A stretch of DNA of 14,309 nucleotides, from contig JAGBZZ010000318.1 of the NCBI GenBank assembly GCA_017652965.1, positions 1 through 14,309 on the forward strand. The letters run 5' to 3'. Shown piece by piece: positions 6,899-12,700 of this stretch. Source of the stretch: Clostridia bacterium (lineage in GTDB: Bacteria > Bacillota_A > Clostridia > Oscillospirales > CAG-272). The position numbers and the translations under genes are program-made. How positions within the stretch are numbered: position 1 is the first letter of the stretch; each line of letters opens with the position of its first letter. The notes beneath the pieces were generated by a model. That model was not told where the DNA came from. It saw only the letters and a list, made by a program, of their open reading frames with translations, and did not search any database.

Positions 6899-7501
6899 TC
6901 AGGAAAGATCCCGTCTGCCGAGAAGGGCACGGTTCAGCGTGACCTCATCGGTATATTCCAGATTTCCGCCTACGGGAATTCCATAGGCAAGACGGGAGAT
7001 CTTTACCCCGTATTTGGCAAGGATCCTGGCAAGATACATGGCGGTCGCCTCACCCTCCACATCCGGGTCTGTCGCCACGATCACCTCGCGGATCTCCCCC
7101 GCCTCCACACGTGCCACAAGCTCGCGGATGCGGATCGCATCCGGCGTGACCCCGTTTACGGGAGACAGTGCCCCACCAAGAACATGATAAAGCCCGCGAT
7201 ATTCTCTTGCACGTTCAAACGCCAGGATATCCCGTGCGTTTTCCACCACGCACACAACACTGCGATCGCGCTCCGGATCCCCACAGATCGGACAGATCTC
7301 CCCCTGTGAGTAATTGCCGCAGATATCACAGCTACGTATCTTTTGCTTAGCATCCAACACCGCACCGGCAAAGGCCTCGGCCTCTTCATCGGTAAAGGCC
7401 AGCACGGCAAAGGCCATGCGGACGGCGCTTTTTCCGCCGATGCCGGGCAGGTGACGGAACTGCTCGATAAGCCGCTGAAGCGGCTCGGCATATTCCTGCA
7501 T
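6899..7501 (-). CDS. recR: Recombination mediator protein RecR
   Basis: RecR works with RecO (and RecF) to load RecA on gapped or SSB-coated DNA during recombinational repair. The 200-residue length is normal for the family. The helix-hairpin-helix LPGIGGKSAVR is at 18-28, the four-cysteine zinc finger at C58, C61, C70 and C73 (CDICGNYSQGEICPIC), and the Toprim domain at about 80-175 with EVIVATDPDVEGEATA. The C-terminal segment GIPVGGNLEYTDEVTLNRAL is typical. The gene starts one base after the ybaB stop (TGATATG), so translational coupling is expected. It is the usual partner of dnaX and ybaB in bacteria. Confidence 0.98.
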   Translation of the reverse strand: MQEYAEPLQRLIEQFRHLPGIGGKSAVRMAFAVLAFTDEEAEAFAGAVLDAKQKIRSCDICGNYSQGEICPICGDPERDRSVVCVVENARDILAFERAREYRGLYHVLGGALSPVNGVTPDAIRIRELVARVEAGEIREVIVATDPDVEGEATAMYLARILAKYGVKISRLAYGIPVGGNLEYTDEVTLNRALLGRRDLS

Positions 7502-7502
7502 A

Positions 7503-7856
7503 TCAGAAACCGCCCGGGAAGCCGGGCATACCGCCGGGAAGCCCCATCTGCCCCGTGATCTTTTCCATTTCGGCCGCGGCGGTCTCCTCCACCGTACGGA
7601 TCGCCTGGTTGACGCCGGCCATCAGAATGTCCGAAAGCGTCTCGATATCGTCAGGATCAACGATCTCGGGGTCGATATCCAGTGCAAGGATCTCTTTTCT
7701 GCCGCTGATGCGCACGGTGACGGCACCGCCGCCCGCCGTTACGGTATATTCCGCCTCTTCAAGCTCTGCCTGCTTGGCCTGCATATCGGCCTGCATTTTT
7801 TGCGCCTGCTTGAGCATATCGGCCATGCCGCCGCCCTGAGGAAGTCTGACTTTCAT
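7503..7856 (-). CDS. YbaB/EbfC-family nucleoid-associated protein
   Basis: This 117-residue protein matches the YbaB/EbfC family, small dimeric DNA-binding proteins that lie between dnaX and recR in very many bacteria. It starts MKVRLPQGGGMADMLKQAQKMQADMQAKQAELEEAEYTV, with an N-terminal helix, followed by a beta-sheet region (GGGAVTVRISGRKEILALDIDPEIVDPDDIETLSD) and a final helix. The C-terminus is Gly/Pro/Met-rich (GLPGGMPGFPGGF), a common feature of the family. TAAAGGAGAAAC precedes the ATG. The gap to dnaX is 12 bp and to recR one base, so all three genes form an operon. The exact role is unsettled; association with DNA and with replication restart or recombination is proposed. Confidence 0.95.
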   Translation of the reverse strand: MKVRLPQGGGMADMLKQAQKMQADMQAKQAELEEAEYTVTAGGGAVTVRISGRKEILALDIDPEIVDPDDIETLSDILMAGVNQAIRTVEETAAAEMEKITGQMGLPGGMPGFPGGF

Positions 7857-7868
7857 ACTGTTTCTCCT

Positions 7869-9479
7869 TTATTTACACTCCGAGAGAGCACGCTCCAGCT
7901 CCTCGAGAATGGTATTTGAAGTGTTTTTTGTGCCGTCATTGCGTACGTCCACAGAATTGACCACTACCTCTGCCACTCCCGCGGCTGTAGCGCGCAGGCT
8001 GGCCTTGGCATCCTCTCGCCCGAGAAGGGTCACAAAAAAGGGATTTCCGACGCTTACCACCAGCTGTCCCTCCGAGGAAAGGGCGGCACGCGAGCCGGAA
8101 AGCGGCGCCGCAAGCGCCGGGTTTACCCGCCCGATCTCCTCCACGACCTCACGCCATCCGGGGAACGCACGGTAGGTGGGGCCTGCGGGCGCAGCCTTTG
8201 GCTCCTCGGTCGGCTTTGCCTCCACCGCAACCGCAGGGGCGGGAGTAGGCGAAGGCGCTTCGGCCGTCTTGGCAGGCGAAGACGTAGCCTTCTCTTCCAC
8301 GGGGGGCGCAGAAAGCGGCACACCGGCACGCAGAAGCGCCACCTTATTTTCAAGCTCGGCAAGCCGTGCAAGAAGCGCCTCCTCGCTCATCGAAAGGCGC
8401 GGCTCACAAAGGCGCGTAAGCGCCAGCTCTGCCATCGCGCGGCGGGGCGCACCCGGGCGTTGCATCCGCGTGTAGGTATCCTCCAACACGCGGGAATGAT
8501 ACATCAACTGCTCCATCGAAAATTTAGAGGTAAGCGAGCGCAGCGTCTCCTGCTCGGCATCCGTAAGATCCAGATAAGCCGCGGCATTCTCCATGGTTTT
8601 GGTCACCATCATATCCCGATAGCAATCCATAAGATCCCGCCAGAAAACGGCAAGATCGCGCGAGGACATGACAAGGTCATGCACCGCGCCGAAGATATCG
8701 GCATAGCGGCGGCCGGCAATGGCATCCACCAGCTGATATCCCGCCATACGGTCTCCGCATCCGCACACGGTAGAAACAAGCGTCTCGTCGATCCGCACCT
8801 TCATGCCTGCGCACAGCTCAAACAAGCTGATGGCATCGCGCATGCCGCCAACCGCCAAGCGCGAAAGAAGGCGTGCGCCCCCCTCGGTCAGATCGATCCC
8901 CTCGTGCCCTGCAATGTGCATAAGGCGGCGCGACAGCACCTCTGTGGAGATACGGCGGAAATCAAAGCGCTGGCAACGCGAAACGATCGTAGCGGGAAGC
9001 TTGTGCAGCTCTGTCGTTGCCAGAATAAAGATAACGTGTGCCGGAGGCTCCTCCAGCGTCTTCAAAAGCGCGTTAAAAGCGCTTCCCGTCATCATATGTA
9101 CCTCGTCGATGATATACACGCGGTACTTAAGCTCGGCCGGGGTGAACACGATCTCATCGCGGATATCACGCACGTCGTCAACGCCCGTGTTGCTGGCGGC
9201 GTCCATCTCAATGACGTCGGTGGCCGTGCCACTGTCGATCGAGCGACACGCCGCGCAGGCATTGCAGGGATTTCCATCCTTCGGATCCAGGCAGTTGACA
9301 GCCTTAGCCAGGATCTTGGCGCTACTGGTCTTCCCTGTCCCGCGTGAGCCGCAGAAAAGATACGCATGAGAAAGCTTTCCCGTGGCAACCTCATATTTCA
9401 AGATTCCCGTTACCTGGTCCTGTCCCCATACGTCGTCAAAATCTACAGGCCGCCATTTCCGGTATAAGGCACGGTACAT
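7869..9479 (-). CDS. dnaX: DNA polymerase III subunit gamma/tau
   Basis: DnaX is the ATPase of the clamp loader that places the sliding clamp on DNA. The 536-residue protein begins MYRALYRKWRPVDFDDVWGQ. The Walker A motif GSRGTGKTS is at 44-52, the zinc module at C63, C72, C75 and C78, Walker B with IIDEVH at 123-128, sensor 1 around ATTE 154-157 and the arginine-finger SRC at 167-169. Domain III follows to about residue 370. A Pro/Ala/Glu-rich linker (about 390-450) leads to a tau-type C-terminal domain, so this is the long form. I saw no convincing slippery sequence for making a short gamma form. The Shine-Dalgarno is weak (GAGGGA) and the start lies only 25 bp after a terminator hairpin. 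Downstream genes ybaB, recR and the MBL lipoprotein follow in the same operon. Confidence 0.98.
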   Translation of the reverse strand: MYRALYRKWRPVDFDDVWGQDQVTGILKYEVATGKLSHAYLFCGSRGTGKTSSAKILAKAVNCLDPKDGNPCNACAACRSIDSGTATDVIEMDAASNTGVDDVRDIRDEIVFTPAELKYRVYIIDEVHMMTGSAFNALLKTLEEPPAHVIFILATTELHKLPATIVSRCQRFDFRRISTEVLSRRLMHIAGHEGIDLTEGGARLLSRLAVGGMRDAISLFELCAGMKVRIDETLVSTVCGCGDRMAGYQLVDAIAGRRYADIFGAVHDLVMSSRDLAVFWRDLMDCYRDMMVTKTMENAAAYLDLTDAEQETLRSLTSKFSMEQLMYHSRVLEDTYTRMQRPGAPRRAMAELALTRLCEPRLSMSEEALLARLAELENKVALLRAGVPLSAPPVEEKATSSPAKTAEAPSPTPAPAVAVEAKPTEEPKAAPAGPTYRAFPGWREVVEEIGRVNPALAAPLSGSRAALSSEGQLVVSVGNPFFVTLLGREDAKASLRATAAGVAEVVVNSVDVRNDGTKNTSNTILEELERALSECK

Positions 9480-9503
9480 GCGAATCCCTCACTTTCTTTT
9501 TCA

Positions 9504-9544
9504 TAAAAAAGCGGGCCTCGGCCAAAGAGGCGCGCAAAACCCGC
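9504..9544 (-). terminator. Second terminator-like hairpin between SRP RNA and dnaX
   Basis: On the minus strand GCGGG (9543-9539) pairs with CCCGC (9515-9511), and an inner GCCTC/GAGGC stem lies within it; six T (9510-9505) follow. It lies directly downstream of the SRP RNA's own terminator and 25 bp before the dnaX ATG, so it may be a backup terminator or an attenuator controlling readthrough into dnaX. Confidence 0.7.
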
Positions 9545-9562
9545 AAAAAAAGCTTCAAAGCC
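9545..9562 (-). terminator. Intrinsic terminator of the SRP RNA
   Basis: The closing part of the long terminal helix (AAGCTTCAAAG at 9862-9852 with CTTTGAAGCTT at 9560-9550) is followed by a run of seven T on the minus strand. The terminator stem therefore uses the 5' end of the RNA itself. Confidence 0.75.
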
Positions 9563-9864
9563 CGGATAAGACCATACACCATAAGATCGAACATCTCCCT
9601 ACATACGGGAACCGCACCGCCCGCTCCGGACAGGCACCCTCGCGGCACATCGGGGAATCCGCTTAATGCTGCTTGGTCTCCCACCTGACATGGTTCACAG
9701 CCCCCAATTGCGCAAGACCCATCCTTCAACGCAGGCCGCATACGGTGCAGACTACACAGAAAGAGCCCTCAAAAATGGAAATCACCCCTGCTATAGCGGA
9801 TTTCAGGTACAAGGCACCGCTACCGCCCCGGCCAGTATGGTCCTATCCGACCTTTGAAGCTTAC
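9545..9864 (-). ncRNA. ffs: Signal recognition particle RNA, large Gram-positive type (with Alu domain)
   Basis: This RNA is the scaffold of the signal recognition particle and binds Ffh, which targets membrane and secreted proteins. On the minus strand the Alu-domain signature GGTAGCGGTGCCTTGTACC, with ATCCGCTATAGCAGGGGTGA after it, is at about 9825-9770. The SRP54-binding helix reads CCATGTCAGGTGGGAGACC then AAGCAGCATTAAG at about 9697-9665, with a GNRA (GAGA) loop. The ends form one long helix: 9862-9835 pairs with 9577-9550 in 27 of 28 positions (two G-U), and its base followed by T7 (9551-9545) is the terminator. The 5' end is inferred from the promoter; processing may shorten the mature RNA. 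Location next to dnaX is usual in Bacillota. Confidence 0.94.
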
Positions 9865-9870
9865 GTTTAT

Positions 9871-9899
9871 ATTATAACAAATTATTTCAACATATGCAA
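9871..9899 (-). promoter_or_regulatory. Sigma-A promoter of the SRP RNA
   Basis: On the minus strand TTGCAT (9899-9894) and a perfect TATAAT (9876-9871) are 17 bp apart. Transcription should begin at about 9864, immediately before the long terminal helix of the SRP RNA. Confidence 0.88.
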
Positions 9900-9928
9900 G
9901 AGGAAAAGTGGATTTTTTGCGGATTTTC

Positions 9929-10648
9929 TTACTGCGTGACAAAACCGCCGTTCACACCGATGATCTGCCCTGTGATAAAAGCGGCGCCCTCCCCCGCCAG
10001 GAAGAAGACCGACTCGGCCACCTCGCGCGGAGTCCCCAAGCGGCAAAGCGGTGTTTCGTCACAAAGAGCCGCCTTTGTCTCCTCGGAAAGCGAGCCGTTC
10101 ATTTCGGTGTCGATCACCCCGGGGGCAACCGCGTTGACTGTGATCCCGGAGGGGCCGACCTCACGCGCCAGTGCGCGCGTCATCCCATTGAGGGCCGCTT
10201 TGGTAGTCGAATAATGCACCTCACAAGAGGCGCCCGTGACCCCCCACATGGAGGAAATATTGATAATACGCCCACTGTGCGCGGCAATCATGGAAGGAAG
10301 AACGGCACGGCAATAGTAAAACGGGCCGTGCACGTTTACCGCAAATATTTTTTCCCACTCGTCACAGGAAAGGTCGGTAAAAAGCGAAAAGGAGGAGATC
10401 GCCGCAGAATTCACAAGCACATCGATCCGCCCAAGCTCTTCCATCACCTGTGCAACGGCAGCATTCACCTGGCTCTCCACGGCGGAATCCGCACAAATTG
10501 CCAATGCCCCCGTCTCCTCTGCCAATCGCATTGCCGCATCGGCGGCGCTGCGATAGGTAAATGCCACGCGATCGCCACGTGCCGCAAACAGGCGTACTAC
10601 CTCCGCACCGATCCCGCGAGAACCGCCGTTGACCAAAACAGTACGCAT
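9929..10648 (-). CDS. SDR-family reductase, probably of the EF-P 5-aminopentanone reductase (YmfI) group
   Basis: A 239-residue classical short-chain dehydrogenase/reductase, the length of FabG-like enzymes. The NAD(P) loop is NGGSRGIG at 7-14, the usual NNAG is replaced by NSAA at 80-83, and the catalytic residues S133, Y146 and K150 are in place (ISSMWG, YSTTK), with VNAVAPGVIDTEM after them and the C-terminal TGQIIGVNGG. The stretch ISSMWGVTGASCEVHYS recalls the YmfI group, which reduces 5-aminopentanone on elongation factor P in Bacillota; this assignment is from memory of the family, and generic 3-oxoacyl-ACP reductase remains possible. AAAGGAG is 12 bases before the ATG, and an in-frame TGA just upstream fixes the start. 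No efp gene is in the window. It is divergent from a winged-helix regulator. Confidence 0.85.
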   Translation of the reverse strand: MRTVLVNGGSRGIGAEVVRLFAARGDRVAFTYRSAADAAMRLAEETGALAICADSAVESQVNAAVAQVMEELGRIDVLVNSAAISSFSLFTDLSCDEWEKIFAVNVHGPFYYCRAVLPSMIAAHSGRIINISSMWGVTGASCEVHYSTTKAALNGMTRALAREVGPSGITVNAVAPGVIDTEMNGSLSEETKAALCDETPLCRLGTPREVAESVFFLAGEGAAFITGQIIGVNGGFVTQ

Positions 10649-10671
10649 ATACCATCACTCTCCTTTTTTTC

Positions 10672-10700
10672 AGTTTAACACATTTCTTTGCGAAAGTCAA
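10672..10700 (-). promoter_or_regulatory. Sigma-A promoter of the SDR gene
   Basis: On the minus strand TTGACT (10700-10695) and TAAACT (10677-10672) are separated by 17 bp, about 24 bp before the ATG. Its -35 box directly abuts that of the divergent promoter. Confidence 0.8.
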
Positions 10701-10729
10701 TTGCAATCCCCGATGCTTTCTGCTAGAAT
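10701..10729 (+). promoter_or_regulatory. Sigma-A promoter of the winged-helix regulator gene
   Basis: TTGCAA (10701-10706) and TAGAAT (10724-10729) are 17 bp apart, 32 bp before the ATG. The -35 box starts at the base next to the opposing -35 box, so the two polymerases probably compete. Confidence 0.8.
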
Positions 10730-10761
10730 ATAGAATGACATAGCAAAAAGGAGAGCCTTCG

Positions 10762-11439
10762 ATGCTTCTGATCATTGAAAACGACCCCAAAAAGCGCATA
10801 AGCATCCAACACGAATTTTTCGCCAAGTTTGCCATAAACGCCTGCGGTGCCTCTTACCGCTTGGTCGGCCGTGCTTTTGAGCGTTTTCCTGTCTCTGCCG
10901 CCTATATCCCAAATACAGAAGCCATACCGAATCCCGTTGGGTTTTGCCGCCGCTTCAAGCAAGCCTATCCGCATATTCCCCTGGTGGCCGCCGCCGGGCG
11001 CACCGGCAGCCGGCTGGATCTTGACGCCCTGTACACCGTAACCGACAACATCCCTCTGCTCCCCTTGGCCACCGTGCGCGTGGCCGAGATCCTTTGTGAG
11101 CTGATGCGCCTTTATACCGGGCGGGATCACGTGGAAAACACGGTGCACGGCCTGTACTTCAACATCTACACCTTTTCTGTATATTATGGCGGGATCGAAT
11201 GCTTTCTCGGCGCAAACTCACTTTCGATCCTGCGGTATCTTGCCTGGGCAGAGCCTCGTCCCGTCACAGCGGCCGAGCTTGCCCTTGGCACCTGCTCACC
11301 CCTCTCCTCCCGTACCACGTCCTGTATGCGCACACACGTATACGACATCAACAGAAAATGCGTTGCCGCCTTCGGAAACAGGGTTATTTCCCATACGCCC
11401 GGAGAAGGATATCGCATCCATATCCGCCCTCAACCGTAG
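10762..11439 (+). CDS. OmpR/PhoB-type winged-helix regulator with degenerate receiver domain
   Basis: The 225-residue size and layout are those of an OmpR-family response regulator. Residues about 1-110 have the order of a receiver domain: MLLIIEND resembles the first strand and acidic pocket, and FCRRFKQAYPHIPLVAAAG resembles helix 3 and strand 4. However, the strand that should carry the phospho-accepting Asp reads VSAAYIPNTEAI (44-55), with no Asp, and the conserved Lys of strand 5 is missing. Residues about 130-222 are a winged helix (LSILRYLAWAEPRPVTAAEL ... VISHTPGEGYRIH). The protein probably binds DNA without phosphorylation. No histidine kinase is adjacent. AAAGGAG lies before the ATG. 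The gene sits directly upstream of sigK and is divergent from the SDR gene, so either could be a target. Confidence 0.78.
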   Translation: MLLIIENDPKKRISIQHEFFAKFAINACGASYRLVGRAFERFPVSAAYIPNTEAIPNPVGFCRRFKQAYPHIPLVAAAGRTGSRLDLDALYTVTDNIPLLPLATVRVAEILCELMRLYTGRDHVENTVHGLYFNIYTFSVYYGGIECFLGANSLSILRYLAWAEPRPVTAAELALGTCSPLSSRTTSCMRTHVYDINRKCVAAFGNRVISHTPGEGYRIHIRPQP

Positions 11440-11460
11440 TAGCCGGCAAGAAACAAGCCG

Positions 11461-11525
11461 CCCCCTGCATATATTGATAGCAAACGCCCATACGGCGTTC
11501 TATCCTATGTGAGGGGGATTTTTTT
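11461..11525 (+). terminator. Terminator-like hairpin that abuts the sigK start codon
   Basis: Three stacked helices form one long hairpin: 11461-11471 with 11506-11517 (five C-G pairs, then T-A, one bulged G and five more pairs), GATAG/CTATC (11476-11480 with 11500-11504) and AACGCC/GGCGTT (11483-11488 with 11494-11499) around a CATAC loop. Seven T (11519-11525) follow, and the sigK ATG starts at 11526. The only Shine-Dalgarno for sigK (GAGGGGGA, 11511-11518) is inside the 3' arm. Confidence 0.8.
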
Positions 11526-12227
11526 ATGGCTTTTTCGTCTTCTGCCGTCCATCTTATCTATCTTTTGCTGGGAATCGGAAGTCCCCAAAGCTTCCCGCCG
11601 CCCCTGCCCGCCGCAGAGGAGCAGGCCCTTTTCCTGCGTATGAAGGAGGGCGATCCCAAGGCCAGAAGCAGGCTGATCGAGCATAATTTGCGCCTTGTTG
11701 CGCACATAGTGCGCAAATACTATACCTCTTATCAGAATCCCGATGAGCTGGTATCCATCGGGAGCCTTGGCCTTATCAAGGCGATCGACTCCTTCCGTGT
11801 GGAAAACGGAGCTCGCTTTGCCACCTACGCCGCCCGATGCGTGCAAAACGAGATCCTGATGTTCTTCCGTTCTCAGAAGAAGCTATCCTGCGAGGTCTCC
11901 ATCCACGAAACCATCGACGTGGACCGTGACGGCAATCCGCTTACTTATATCGATATCATCAGTGCCGACGATAACATCACGCAAAATCTCGACCTGAAGA
12001 TCCACACAGAGCGGGCCTATCGCCTGATCGACGAGGTGCTGGATGAGCGCGAGCGGCAGGTCATCGTACTGCGGTACGGCCTTGGAAAAGCACCGGCCCT
12101 GACCCAGCGCGAGGTGGCAACCGCCATGGGGATCTCGCGCTCCTACGTCAGCCGCATCGAAAAGCGTGCTCTCCAGCGCATGAAGGAGCATTTCGGAAGC
12201 TTTATCCCCTCCTTTGAGGATGCATGA
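11526..12227 (+). CDS. sigK: Sporulation sigma factor of the SigK type
   Basis: SigK directs late mother-cell transcription during endospore formation (coat and cortex genes). The 233 residues match SigK in length. After a hydrophobic N-terminus (VHLIYLLLGIG, 8-18) that resembles a pro-sequence, SFPPPLPAAEEQ leads into region 2 (IEHNLRLVAHIVRKYY, 51-66; DELVSIGSLGLIKAID, 73-88; FATYAARCVQNEILMFFR, 98-115) and region 4 (LDERERQVIVLRYGLG ... TQREVATAMGISRSYVSRIEKRAL, helix-turn-helix about 193-214). SigE is the main alternative, but IEHNLRLVAHIV and ISRSYVSRIEKRAL favour SigK. The gene is intact, with no skin-type insertion. Its Shine-Dalgarno lies in a terminator-like hairpin directly before the ATG. 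Confidence 0.9.
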   Translation: MAFSSSAVHLIYLLLGIGSPQSFPPPLPAAEEQALFLRMKEGDPKARSRLIEHNLRLVAHIVRKYYTSYQNPDELVSIGSLGLIKAIDSFRVENGARFATYAARCVQNEILMFFRSQKKLSCEVSIHETIDVDRDGNPLTYIDIISADDNITQNLDLKIHTERAYRLIDEVLDERERQVIVLRYGLGKAPALTQREVATAMGISRSYVSRIEKRALQRMKEHFGSFIPSFEDA

Positions 12228-12236
12228 GAAAAAAGA

Positions 12237-12280
12237 AAAAAAGAGGCCGACGCCATACGTGCATCGGCCCTTTTTCTTTT
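12237..12280 (+). terminator. Terminator after sigK
   Basis: GGCCGA (12245-12250) pairs with TCGGCC (12264-12269), the flanking A-rich and T-rich runs extend the stem, and TTTTTCTTTT follows. It starts about ten bases after the sigK stop. Confidence 0.8.
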
Positions 12281-12352
12281 GGCCGCATACCGGCAAAGAG
12301 GCACGCTTTTGAGGGCGGCGCCGCAAAAGCTTGAATAAAACGGGAGAAAACG

Positions 12353-12409
12353 ATGAAAAATAGATATCGAAGACACCCTAAGAAAGGAGATTTACCCAAT
12401 GGTAATTGA
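12353..12409 (+). CDS. Possible 18-codon leader ORF upstream of the DUF378 gene
   Basis: ATG 12353 is preceded by GGGAG with a six-base gap and opens MKNRYRRHPKKGDLPNGN, ending with TGA at 12407-12409, eleven bases inside the DUF378 coding region in another frame. The peptide is strongly basic. The Shine-Dalgarno of the DUF378 gene lies within it, so translation could influence that gene. ORFs of this size arise easily by chance. Confidence 0.25.
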   Translation: MKNRYRRHPKKGDLPNGN

Positions 12410-12620
12410 CAGAGTTGCCCTTATCCTTGCCATCATCGGCGGGCTGAACTGGGGAAGCATCGGGCTTTTTCAATTTGATATCGTTGCGTGGATCGCGGGC
12501 GGACAGACATCGGTCGTGGCGCGCATTGTGTACACGCTGGTGGCGCTTGCCGCGCTTTGGTGCGTATCGCTTCTCTTCCGTACCGGCGAAGAGACCGAGA
12601 TGACCTCCCACAACGGTTGA
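12399..12620 (+). CDS. DUF378-family small membrane protein
   Basis: This 73-residue protein matches the DUF378 family: IIGGLNWGSIGLFQFDIVAWIAGG (12-35) is the conserved N-terminal segment, and ARIVYTLVALAALWCVSLLF (41-60) the second helix. Two transmembrane helices are expected, with a short polar C-terminal tail. The function of the family is not established. AAAGGAGA stands before the ATG with a good distance. It is flanked by terminators on both sides, so it is probably a single-gene unit, perhaps with a short leader ORF. I could not identify a convincing sigma-A promoter in the roughly 120 bases between the sigK terminator and the gene. Confidence 0.9.
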   Translation: MVIDRVALILAIIGGLNWGSIGLFQFDIVAWIAGGQTSVVARIVYTLVALAALWCVSLLFRTGEETEMTSHNG

Positions 12621-12625
12621 CGGAT

Positions 12626-12668
12626 GGATCGTACCGCTGCGCATTTGGCGGTGCGATCCTTTTTCTTT
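12626..12668 (+). terminator. Terminator after the DUF378 gene
   Basis: GGATCGTACCGC (12626-12637) pairs with GCGGTGCGATCC (12648-12659), 12 bp with one T-G pair, followed by TTTTTCTTT. It separates the DUF378 gene from the mazF region. Confidence 0.88.
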
Positions 12669-12700
12669 CGCGCATTGTGCACAAAAGACATACACTGCTA

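Noticed and set aside
8029..8050. Homopolymer run in dnaX (CCC TTT TTT GTG on the minus strand) as a possible gamma/tau frameshift site
   Set aside because: The bases do not form an X XXY YYZ heptamer in the reading frame, and no stimulatory hairpin was evident.
8460..9347. Long plus-strand frame opposite dnaX (295 residues)
   Set aside because: It shows no domain or ribosome site and is antisense to the well-defined DnaX ATPase region.
9436..9503. A 22-codon frame (MKKKVRDSHVPCLIPEMAACRF) on the minus strand overlapping the dnaX start
   Set aside because: It has no ribosome site (it begins in the T-run of the terminator) and mostly reads dnaX in another frame.
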